Origin: Anaerolineales bacterium
GTDB taxonomy: Bacteria > Chloroflexota > Anaerolineae > Anaerolineales > Villigracilaceae
Reading direction: 5' to 3'
Assembly: GCA_020851785.1 (NCBI GenBank)
Contig: JADZCC010000034.1
Span: 1-64,000 of the forward strand
Length of the DNA stretch: 64,000 bases
Every line of letters begins with the position of its first letter. Within the stretch, counting starts at the first letter, position 1. Shown here piece after piece: positions 14,989 to 22,645 of the stretch. The notes under the pieces are model-generated. The model was not told the DNA's origin. It saw nothing but the letters and a program-made list of their open reading frames with translations, and made no database searches. A program made the position numbers and the translations under genes.

Positions 14989-15391
14989 TGTAGGTGATTC
15001 CTTCTTCGCGGACTCTGCGCGCGTTGGGTTGAGATTCTAAATATTGAATAAATTTTGAAAGTTGTTTACTACAAATTTCTGCTAATGAAAACATTTCTGA
15101 AAATTGTTCCTCTGAAATATAACCTTGGTCTTTGGCAATATAAAGTTGCGCCCGTAATTCGCCAGCCGAGGCTTTGGCGTGCCCCAGATATCGAATAAAA
15201 GTAGCCTGTGTTTGGCTTTCAAAGCCTTCGGCAATGTTTGACATAATAGAGACTGCCGCACGGCGCGTCTGATCTCTTAAACCAAAATCTCGTGAAAAAA
15301 CGCCTTCTGTAGAATATTTATAAATTAAATTAGTCAAATCTTTGGCTCTCTGCCAAACCTCTAACTCTTCAAATCGTTTTGCTGTTGCCAT
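14975..15391 (-). CDS. Four-helix-bundle protein (23S rRNA intervening-sequence / Avd-like family)
   Basis: 138 aa. Family marks: [13 protein letters not shown] (7-19), [22 protein letters not shown] (residues 37-58), then [22 protein letters not shown] (65-86). Members occur in rRNA intervening sequences, next to diversity-generating retroelements and as stray genes; they form basic oligomeric bundles that bind nucleic acid, and most have no known job. It has nothing to do with sugar metabolism, yet sits between an epimerase and fcl. The gene is preceded by four perfect CAACCTT units and followed by inverted GAAGGTT/CAAGGTT units. The AAGG of the last unit is 7 bases from the ATG and probably serves as its ribosome site. 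It looks like an inserted cassette. Confidence 0.85.
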   Translation of the reverse strand: MATAKRFEELEVWQRAKDLTNLIYKYSTEGVFSRDFGLRDQTRRAAVSIMSNIAEGFESQTQATFIRYLGHAKASAGELRAQLYIAKDQGYISEEQFSEMFSLAEICSKQLSKFIQYLESQPNARRVREEGITYNVEH

Positions 15392-15395
15392 AACT

Positions 15396-15430
15396 CAACC
15401 TTCAACCTTCAACCTTCAACCTTCAACCGT
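15396..15430. repeat. CAACCTT tandem array
   Basis: Four perfect copies of CAACCTT (15396, 15403, 15410, 15417) and one variant CAACCGT (15424), ending 4 bases upstream of the four-helix-bundle ATG. In that gene's direction the unit reads AAGGTTG and brings a ribosome-site-like AAGG. Confidence 0.85.
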
Positions 15431-15434
15431 AAAC

Positions 15435-16445
15435 CTATCTCACAATAAACTGCGCGTTTCGATAGCGATTATCCGTCGGATCTTTGATTAAGCCTGTTTT
15501 CAACGCAAACAAAACTTCGCGCACGCCGTCGTCCACATCCAGGGTTGTTTCAAAGCCCAGCGTGCGTCTGATTTTTTCAAACGAAACGGTGATGTCGCGC
15601 ATATCGCCGCCGAAGGTCAAATCTTTATATTCAACAACCGTTTCCGGCATTCTCTTCAACACTAAATTGACAATATCGCTTTTGGTGTAATTGCCGTGAT
15701 CCGTTCCCAAGTTAAACACCTGGCCGCGAATTTTATTTTGTTCCGCTTCCAAACCCAAAATAATTCCACGCACCACATCGCGGATATGCACGAATGAACG
15801 AGAATACCCGCGTTGATAAATGATTAATTGGCGTTTGGCGTAGGCTTCCAACACAAATTGATTGACAATCAAGTCAAAGCGTGTGCGTGGAGAAATTCCA
15901 TATAAAGTTGCGAAGCGAAATAACAATGGCGCGCACGCTGAATCTTTTTGCGCTAATAAATAATCTTCGCCTGCAATTTTCGTCTCGGCATATAAAGATT
16001 GCGGATTTAATGGGGACTCTTCCGTGACGGGCTGGCCATCTGGACTTAAGCCATAATTGCTATAGGTGGACGCAAACACGAATCGATCCACGCCCAAATC
16101 TGCGGACTGCTCGAAGGCCATTTTCGTGGCTTCGACGTTGTACTTCCAGGCCACTTGTTTGCCCACGGCCTGACAAGCCGGGAAACCGACAATGCCTGCG
16201 AGGTGAATCACCGCAAAGGGCTTGTCCCAGCCTTTTTTGATCGCGTCGCGCACGGCGCGGGATTCGGTTACGTCGGCTTTGACGAAATGGAAGTTGGGAT
16301 GATGGAGAAACGGAATAATGCTCTCGCCGCCGAAGAGCAAAGAGTCGAGGAGTGTAACCCGGTAATTTTGGCGGAGCAGTTCCGAGGTCAGGATGGAGCC
16401 GATGTAGCCCGCACCGCCGGTGATCAAAATATGGGATTGAGTCAT
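15435..16445 (-). CDS. NAD-dependent sugar-nucleotide epimerase/dehydratase (extended SDR)
   Basis: 336 aa. GGAGYIG (10-16) binds NAD(P), S126-T-Y-S-N-Y-G carries the catalytic Ser region and Y152-A-E-T-K156 the Tyr-Lys pair. The overall pattern resembles UDP-glucose 4-epimerase relatives without fixing the substrate. GGAGG precedes the ATG, which overlaps the regulator stop by four bases (ATGA), so it is the first enzyme gene of block 1 and is translationally coupled to the regulator. Confidence 0.8.
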   Translation of the reverse strand: MTQSHILITGGAGYIGSILTSELLRQNYRVTLLDSLLFGGESIIPFLHHPNFHFVKADVTESRAVRDAIKKGWDKPFAVIHLAGIVGFPACQAVGKQVAWKYNVEATKMAFEQSADLGVDRFVFASTYSNYGLSPDGQPVTEESPLNPQSLYAETKIAGEDYLLAQKDSACAPLLFRFATLYGISPRTRFDLIVNQFVLEAYAKRQLIIYQRGYSRSFVHIRDVVRGIILGLEAEQNKIRGQVFNLGTDHGNYTKSDIVNLVLKRMPETVVEYKDLTFGGDMRDITVSFEKIRRTLGFETTLDVDDGVREVLFALKTGLIKDPTDNRYRNAQFIVR

Positions 16446-16918
16446 GTCAGGCCCTCCAGGCGAATCTTGTATCCATCCAAAATTAAAGCAGGCGCAGATT
16501 TTTCACTCACGACCGTCATGCCCTGTTCAATGCAGGTTAATTTGCAAATATCGGCCACATCGCCGGAGCCGATAATGCGCACCTGATCGTACCCGGCCTT
16601 GCGAACCTTTGCGAGATGATCTTTGACCTTTTGGCGCGTGCGACGATAGACCGAGAACGAGCGCTCGACATAATCCACCGCGAGACGGGCGCGCAAGGCC
16701 AAGCCTTCGGGCGTGATGATGTAGCGCAATTTTTTTCGTTCGGCGCGCGAAACTTTCACCGCGCCTTTGGCAATCAATCTTTTTAAATGCCAATTGACCG
16801 TGCCAACCGCCACGCCCAACTGCGTGGCCAGGGTGGACTGATTCACATCCGGGTCGCTTTCGATTTGCTCCAGCAGGGTGAGTTCGCGCAGTTCTTCGTT
16901 TGTGGATTCAAGGCTCAT
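16442..16918 (-). CDS. Winged-helix regulator with Rossmann-like C-terminal domain (paralogue 1)
   Basis: 158 aa. Winged helix-turn-helix at about 14-70; the recognition helix region is LGVAVGTVNWHLKRLI (34-49) and a basic wing follows (RAERKKLRYIITPEG). A helical linker (80-108) leads to a short C-terminal alpha/beta domain (110-155) with RIIGSGDVADI (114-124), resembling the first half of a nucleotide-binding Rossmann fold, and LTCIEQGMTVV. It aligns without gaps to the protein at 41620-42090, whose recognition helix differs only conservatively. It heads block 1, and its promoter carries the 15-bp palindrome shared with its paralogue and gmd, so it is probably autoregulated. Inference: a repressor sensing a nucleotide or sugar nucleotide. 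Confidence 0.8.
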   Translation of the reverse strand: MSLESTNEELRELTLLEQIESDPDVNQSTLATQLGVAVGTVNWHLKRLIAKGAVKVSRAERKKLRYIITPEGLALRARLAVDYVERSFSVYRRTRQKVKDHLAKVRKAGYDQVRIIGSGDVADICKLTCIEQGMTVVSEKSAPALILDGYKIRLEGLT

Positions 16919-16922
16919 CGTT

Positions 16923-16953
16923 TATAATTCCAAAATTCAGTGACTGAATTATA
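16923..16953. promoter_or_regulatory. Divergent promoter with palindromic operator (site 1)
   Basis: Palindrome ATTCAGTGACTGAAT at 16935-16949. On the minus strand a -10 box TATAAT (16953-16948) shares its last two bases with the operator, so the expected start of transcription for the regulator falls inside it. On the plus strand a second TATAAT at 16923-16928 faces the gene at 16997. The flanks TATAATTC and GAATTATA form an outer inverted repeat. No good -35 is seen on the minus strand. Confidence 0.75.
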
Positions 16954-16996
16954 ACCCACTTTTTCAAGTCTCATCCAAAGGTAAACTCTCCACGCT

Positions 16997-18430
16997 ATGG
17001 AAACGCCCCCCTTATTTGACGAAGCCGAAAAAATCTACCAACAAACCCGCGCCAGCCATTGGGACGCCGTCGCCAAAAAACGCGACGCCTGGCGCGGGCT
17101 GGGGCATTGGTATCATCGCCGATTAACCGAGATTTATAAATTTCTGGTCAGCCCTGGCCAAAGGGTTTTGGAAGTTGGTTGCGGCGCAGGCGCTTTACTG
17201 GCCAGCCTGCAACCCAGCCGCGGCGTGGGTGTGGATTTTTCCGCCGAAACGATTCAACGCGCCCGGCAGAAAAACCCCACGCTGGAGTTCCACCAACTTG
17301 ACGCACATGACCTATCCAGCCTGCAGGGCGAATTTGACGTCATCATCCTTTCCGACACGGTCAACGACTTGTGGGACGTTCAACGCGCGTTTGAACAGCT
17401 CAAAAAATTTTGCAAACCGCACACCCGCTTAATCCTCAATTTTTACAGCCACCTTTGGCAAATTCCGCTGACCCTCGCGCAAGGCTTAAACCTGGCCACG
17501 CCGCTCCAGCCGCAAAATTGGTTAACGCCGGAAGACCTGAGCAACATGCTCAGGCTGGCCGGGTTTGAAAGCATTCGCACAACCAACGAGATTTTATGGC
17601 CCCTGCCACTGGGCGGGCTGGCGGACAAATACCTCGTCAAACTTTGGCCGTTCAAAAACCTGGCCCTCACCAATTTCATCATCGCCCGCCCCGCCCCCCA
17701 ACCCGTCGCCAAGCCCAGCGTTTCGGTGGTGATCGCCGCCCGCAACGAAGCCGGCAACATCAAAAATATTTTTGAGCGCGTACCCAAGATGGGAAGCCGG
17801 ACTGAAATTGTCTTTGTGGAAGGACATTCAAAAGATAACACCTACGAAGCGATTGAAAAAGAAATGCCGCTTCATCCTGCGACCCCCAGCCTGCTCTTTC
17901 GTCAACCGGGCATGGGCAAAGCCGACGCCATTCGTCTCGGCTTTGAAAAAGCCACCGGCGACATCCTCATGATTCTCGACGCGGACTTAACCGTCCCGCC
18001 CGAAGATTTGCCCCGCTTTTACGAAGCGATCGCCAGCGGCCAAGGTGAATTCATCAACGGCGTGCGGCTGGTGTACCCGATGGAAAAAGAAGCCATGCAA
18101 ACGCTCAACTTCATTGGCAACAAACTCTTCAGTCTGACGTTTTCGTGGCTCCTTGGACAACCCATTAAAGATACGCTCTGCGGCACAAAGGTGATGTGGC
18201 GCAAAGATTACGAGCAAATCGCCGCCAACCGCTCCTACTTTGGAGATTTTGACCCGTTTGGAGATTTTGACCTGATCTTCGGCGCGGCCAAACTTAACCT
18301 GAAAATTGTAGACCTCCCCATCCGCTACCGCGAACGCGTGTACGGCTCAACCAACATCTCGCGCTGGAAGCATGGACTACTCTTATTGAGGATGGTCGCT
18401 TTTGCGGCAAGAAGGATTAAGTTTGTGTAA
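16997..18430 (+). CDS. Methyltransferase / family 2 glycosyltransferase fusion
   Basis: 477 aa with two complete enzyme domains. Residues 1-230: class I SAM methyltransferase, motif I VLEVGCGAG (57-65), acidic GVGVDFS (76-82). Residues 241-470: GT2 GT-A fold, SVSVVIAARNEAGNI at its start and the metal-binding DAD at 328-330, ending with a basic amphipathic tail (SRWKHGLLLLRMVAFAARR) that may touch the membrane. The GT2 part resembles dolichol-phosphate-mannose-synthase-like enzymes that load a polyprenyl phosphate. A linker rich in Pro and Ala (231-240) joins them. It is the only plus-strand gene in the polysaccharide region apart from the DUF5674 pair and is divergent from regulator 1, sharing its control region. 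It ends 3 bases from the convergent gene. Confidence 0.85.
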   Translation: METPPLFDEAEKIYQQTRASHWDAVAKKRDAWRGLGHWYHRRLTEIYKFLVSPGQRVLEVGCGAGALLASLQPSRGVGVDFSAETIQRARQKNPTLEFHQLDAHDLSSLQGEFDVIILSDTVNDLWDVQRAFEQLKKFCKPHTRLILNFYSHLWQIPLTLAQGLNLATPLQPQNWLTPEDLSNMLRLAGFESIRTTNEILWPLPLGGLADKYLVKLWPFKNLALTNFIIARPAPQPVAKPSVSVVIAARNEAGNIKNIFERVPKMGSRTEIVFVEGHSKDNTYEAIEKEMPLHPATPSLLFRQPGMGKADAIRLGFEKATGDILMILDADLTVPPEDLPRFYEAIASGQGEFINGVRLVYPMEKEAMQTLNFIGNKLFSLTFSWLLGQPIKDTLCGTKVMWRKDYEQIAANRSYFGDFDPFGDFDLIFGAAKLNLKIVDLPIRYRERVYGSTNISRWKHGLLLLRMVAFAARRIKFV

Positions 18431-18433
18431 TTT

Positions 18434-20977
18434 TCATGGACATAACGATAAATCAAATTGATCGGAACTATAAAACCCTGCAGTTTGATTCTGGCGGACG
18501 AGGACAAACCATAATTCGCCATTGGCGTTATAAACCAGCGTTACGTCTGAAGCGTGCGGGAAGAAGTCCGGGGATTGGGCGCTGGGGAAAATGACGCGCC
18601 CATTTCTTTGCCCAACCACATCAAACACGATTCGACTTTGATCTACAACTTTATAGCCGGGGGTATCTGTAAAATCCTCGCCTGCGCCAGCGGGATAAAA
18701 GCGAGGATACAAAGCTCTGGCTTGTAAAATCCTTAATTGATTTTCACCAGAAAGTTTTTGCAAACACGCTGAATTCACGGGCGAAGCCTTCAGCGCAGGG
18801 GAATTTATCAGCACACTGAGCAGTTGTCCCTGAGAAAGCGGCGGGTATTTTTGGGGGAAGATTCTTTCAGAAAGCGGGAGGCTGAGTCCGATGGCAAAAA
18901 ATAAAATCCAAATCAAAACTGCCTTGGCGGACGTAAAGCTTGGCGCGGAAATTCCGGTTGCGACTGAAGCCGGGTTGAGCCATTCGGCAAGCCAGACGCA
19001 CGTGCGGCGCACAGGCAGGAGCAACAGCCCGACGCATGTCACCAGCCCAAGCAAATCGTAAAAGTAGATGGACCAATCCATGGCCAGCATGAACCTTTGG
19101 CCGGAGAGCAGGGCGATTGAAGTCCATAAGTTGTAAGCCAGGTTTAAACCGAGCGGCAGAAGGCCCAGCCAGCGGTTTTTCATCCAGGCGGCGGCGACGC
19201 CCAAACCAAAGAGAGCCATATAGAAAAATAGTAAAACGCTTTGCGTGAAATTCGGCGCACCGCCCCACCTTTCCCAAAAGGCAGAAGCGGGCAAAAGCAA
19301 TTCGCGGTAATTTGTGATTTGATCGCGCAGGGGAAAAAGCAAAAGGTTATTGACCGCATGATTCAGAAAGGTGTTGGCAAAAGCCCAGGCCGCGCCGGTG
19401 GGGTTGGAACGAATTGCGTCGAAGGCAATCTCTTTTAAACGCGCGGAAAATTCGCTTGCGCTTTCGCCGGGCAACTTCTCCACCTGCCAATCCCGGCCGT
19501 TGACGCGGCTATAGCGAAGCGCGAGGTTCATGGTTTGGGATTCGGGGTTATCAAACACCAGGCCGCCGGTGATTTGCCAGTTGCGCCACAGCCAGGGAGC
19601 GACGACCAGCCCAGCCATGATCAAAAGCAAAAGCGCGCTTTTGATCAGTTGCGCGAATTTAACCTTTTGAAGCGCCAGCCCAAACAAGAGGAGGACCGGC
19701 AAAGCGATGACGCTTTGCGTGCGCACCAGCATGGCCAATCCCAGAATGCCGCCAAACAACGCGCCATAAAAAAACGAAAAATTTGATTTTATCCAACGGA
19801 CGCCCACGAGCAGTAACAAAAGCAGGAGCATGGCGGTGGGAATTTCAGAGAGCAAGACTTTGGAGTAGCTTAAATTTCCGGTGAAAGGCGCAACGAAGTT
19901 TGAAACGTAATCGCGCAGGATGGCCAGCAGGGCAAGGGACAGGCCCACCGGGCGGTTGAAGAAATCGCGGCCAAATAGATAGAGCAAGGCCGGAAAAAAC
20001 GCAAAGGCCAACGTTTGAGCGAAGATTAGCGCCGAATAATCCTGCCCGACCAGCCCGTGCAAGGCCGCCAAAAAGAGGATGTACAGCGGGCGTTGTGGAA
20101 TGGACGTTTGCCCAAAGCCATTGCCAATCAAAATGGATTGTGCGACTTCGTCATAGGTTTGCGAATCGATAAAGGGGTAGATTTCGTAATTTGGCGCGCG
20201 CGGAGTTAAAGCCGAGGCGCTGGGAATGACTGGCTGACTGAGCCAGACCGCCGCGGCGCCGAGCCAGACCAAAAGGAAGATCCAAACATCAATGCGCGGC
20301 GCGTTCAGAATTTTGAATTTGGATTCCAGCCAGAGCAAAGCAAAGCAGAGCAAAACCGCCAGCAGAATTTGCCATTCGAGCAGGGGAACTGCCGGTAGTC
20401 CGTAGCCCCAATCTTCGGCGTAGGAAGGCGCGATGCCCAATCTGGTTTTGGCGCTGAACAGGGCCAAGCCAATCAGGAAAAAAAACAGGACGAAGAAGTT
20501 TTTTAGATAGCGCCGTAGTTCATCCGCCGCGAACGGTTCAGCGTTACTCACGCCAAGCGTAAAACCCAGTTCAACGGCGGTTAACGCGCCGAGGTTCAAG
20601 AGCGGCGCAAGGATATCCAGATAGCCGCCAATTTGTAAAAATAATTGCGCGTCCAGCAGGCTACGCAAATACCAAAGCGCGGCGCGGATGAAGATGATCG
20701 CAAGCGCCGCGCAATATAGGAAGGCGCGCGTTGGCGGCTGGTTCAGCCTTTCGCGCCAGACCAACCAGCGCGGATGTTTTCGCAATTCCCAAAACGCGAG
20801 CGCCGAACTTGATCCCATCCACAAGCTGAGCAAAAAAACAACGCCGAGATAACGCCCATCTGGCGTAAAGGCCGGATGGCGCATAAAGCGCCAGAGCGCA
20901 ACCCCGCCTTGTAAAATCCAGAGACAAAATAAAATCAGCCAGAATTTTTTAGCGACCTGCGCTTTGAGAGCGTTCAT
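18434..20977 (-). CDS. Large GT-C type membrane protein (paralogue A)
   Basis: 847 aa: many hydrophobic helices up to about residue 700, then an extracytoplasmic C-terminal domain of about 140 residues. It is clearly paralogous to the protein at 22646-25126: both have a YPF/YPY-D-Q-Y loop (NYEIYPFIDSQTYD here), RPLYILFLAALHGL, a loop containing an (S)xSK(V/L)(L/I)(L/M)S(E/D)(I/V)PT motif, and a C-terminal domain with RALYP and FPHASDV. The layout is that of GT39/GT-C enzymes that use polyprenyl-phosphate sugars. I know no named family with this C-terminal domain. It is the last gene of block 2. Confidence 0.7.
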   Translation of the reverse strand: MNALKAQVAKKFWLILFCLWILQGGVALWRFMRHPAFTPDGRYLGVVFLLSLWMGSSSALAFWELRKHPRWLVWRERLNQPPTRAFLYCAALAIIFIRAALWYLRSLLDAQLFLQIGGYLDILAPLLNLGALTAVELGFTLGVSNAEPFAADELRRYLKNFFVLFFFLIGLALFSAKTRLGIAPSYAEDWGYGLPAVPLLEWQILLAVLLCFALLWLESKFKILNAPRIDVWIFLLVWLGAAAVWLSQPVIPSASALTPRAPNYEIYPFIDSQTYDEVAQSILIGNGFGQTSIPQRPLYILFLAALHGLVGQDYSALIFAQTLAFAFFPALLYLFGRDFFNRPVGLSLALLAILRDYVSNFVAPFTGNLSYSKVLLSEIPTAMLLLLLLLVGVRWIKSNFSFFYGALFGGILGLAMLVRTQSVIALPVLLLFGLALQKVKFAQLIKSALLLLIMAGLVVAPWLWRNWQITGGLVFDNPESQTMNLALRYSRVNGRDWQVEKLPGESASEFSARLKEIAFDAIRSNPTGAAWAFANTFLNHAVNNLLLFPLRDQITNYRELLLPASAFWERWGGAPNFTQSVLLFFYMALFGLGVAAAWMKNRWLGLLPLGLNLAYNLWTSIALLSGQRFMLAMDWSIYFYDLLGLVTCVGLLLLPVRRTCVWLAEWLNPASVATGISAPSFTSAKAVLIWILFFAIGLSLPLSERIFPQKYPPLSQGQLLSVLINSPALKASPVNSACLQKLSGENQLRILQARALYPRFYPAGAGEDFTDTPGYKVVDQSRIVFDVVGQRNGRVIFPSAQSPDFFPHASDVTLVYNANGELWFVLVRQNQTAGFYSSDQFDLSLCP

Positions 20978-21000
20978 GCTTTAATCCGATTTCGTTCAAA

Positions 21001-22644
21001 CTAACGCACGCGTTCATAAATCCGAACTTCGGGATTAACTGAAATCTCAGAAATTTGCGGCAGGTACGGCGGGAGTTGATAAGTGAATTCCTTGATTAAG
21101 CGAAAGGACGCAACTTCGCCTGCCAGCAAACGCTTGAAGAAGTCACACTCCACCGGATTGGTGGCGCAAATGGCCGGGTTGCTGAAGCGGGCATAAGTAA
21201 AAGTATCAATCACCAGATAATCGGTATCGCGCTCCAGCAGGCCTTGCTCGCCCTGATTAAGCGCATAGCGTCCGCCGGTTGGCACAGTTTCATTCGGATA
21301 TTTCACAAAATAAATCGGATAGTTATAGGCTTTTTCAAATTGGGCTTTGTTCACCACGGGCGGGTAAAGCGTATATTCGACCGTCTTTTCCGCGCCGGGC
21401 AGTTTGGCAATGTAGGCGCTGGCAGGCATGCGCGCATCGTACATAAACAGCAGGGCTTTGCTTATCAAGCCCAAAAAGGCATAGGCGATTCCCACGCATA
21501 ACACAACCCCGATTACGGCCGGAGCAAACTTCCAGGCTTTGACCGAAGCAAACTCAAGCGCTTCCTGAATAAACAACGCGCCCAAAATGGAAAGAAACGG
21601 CACAAAGGGGATAAAGTGGCGCGGCAGATAATGCACGGCGGAAAGGAAGGGCAGGTCAAAGAAAGCCAGGCTGGCCAAAACAATCATCAGCGCCTGCAAG
21701 TTGGCTTCTTGAATCCGACGTTCGGCTTGATAAGCGCGAAGCAACTTATAGAGAAACCAAAGCGCCGCAATCCCAAACAGGGCATAGAAAAACGTACCCA
21801 CCGTCCCTTGAAACGCGCCCCACTGACCGAACAGCCCAATCGGAGTTCCGGCATTGGCGTTATAGAGCGAAAGCCGCTCCACCGCCGGAATGGCGCGCTT
21901 GAAATAATACGTCATCCATAACAAGGCCTTTGGCGTGCCCAGCGCATACCCGCCAAAGCAAACCACGCCGCCAATAAAAAAGGTCTCCGCCGCTTTAAGC
22001 CAATCGCGCTTTAACTCCGCCCAATTCAAAACGATCAGCGTAAAGATCGGCGTTAAAAGCAAACTGCCGCCGGTATATTTGCTGGAAGCCGCCAACCCAA
22101 CCGAAATAAACGAAGCGTAAATCCACAACCGTGATTTGGTGAAGTGATATTCAACTGCAAACCAAACGCACAAGATGGCAAAGAAAAGCAGATAAATATC
22201 GTTATGCGCCAGACGGGCATTCGCCGAAACGACTCCGCTGGCGATGTAAAACAAACCTGCCAAACCGGCGATCAAAGGGCGCGCGCCAAGTTTCCGCGCC
22301 AACGCGTACACCAACACAACGCCCAACGCGCCCAACACGGCCGAAAAAATTCGCGCCGTGACAATAAAATCGGTTTGCGAATAGCCCAGCCCGTACACAA
22401 TCTTCCCAATCCCAAACATCACATATTTAGCCAGCGAGGGATAATTAAAATCCGGTTCGGTCTCGTCAAATTTTAATTCGCCAATCAAGGCCTGATCCAC
22501 GCGCCAAATCAACTCATCCGGATTCCACAACGCCGGAGCGCCCCACTGAATGCCCGGAATGGTAAACGCCAGAAACAACAGCGCCAACGCGACGGGGATG
22601 ATTTTAGGGTTGCGATCCAGCCATTTCAAAATTGAATTCAACAT
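21001..22644 (-). CDS. GT39/PMT-type membrane glycosyltransferase
   Basis: 547 aa, about 12 hydrophobic helices. The first extracytoplasmic loop has NPDELIWRVDQAL with the acidic pair typical of the GT39 (protein O-mannosyltransferase/ArnT) active site, followed by EPDFNYPSLAKY, also common in this group. The C-terminal about 120 residues are soluble. It probably transfers a sugar from a polyprenyl-phosphate donor on the outer face. It lies one base after the upstream gene's stop codon (next gene start 22644, stop 22646), so the two are coupled. Confidence 0.78.
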   Translation of the reverse strand: MLNSILKWLDRNPKIIPVALALLFLAFTIPGIQWGAPALWNPDELIWRVDQALIGELKFDETEPDFNYPSLAKYVMFGIGKIVYGLGYSQTDFIVTARIFSAVLGALGVVLVYALARKLGARPLIAGLAGLFYIASGVVSANARLAHNDIYLLFFAILCVWFAVEYHFTKSRLWIYASFISVGLAASSKYTGGSLLLTPIFTLIVLNWAELKRDWLKAAETFFIGGVVCFGGYALGTPKALLWMTYYFKRAIPAVERLSLYNANAGTPIGLFGQWGAFQGTVGTFFYALFGIAALWFLYKLLRAYQAERRIQEANLQALMIVLASLAFFDLPFLSAVHYLPRHFIPFVPFLSILGALFIQEALEFASVKAWKFAPAVIGVVLCVGIAYAFLGLISKALLFMYDARMPASAYIAKLPGAEKTVEYTLYPPVVNKAQFEKAYNYPIYFVKYPNETVPTGGRYALNQGEQGLLERDTDYLVIDTFTYARFSNPAICATNPVECDFFKRLLAGEVASFRLIKEFTYQLPPYLPQISEISVNPEVRIYERVR

Positions 22645-22645
22645 A

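Noticed and set aside
15396..15430. CRISPR array
   Set aside because: Units of 7 bases in direct contact with no spacers; no cas genes in the window.
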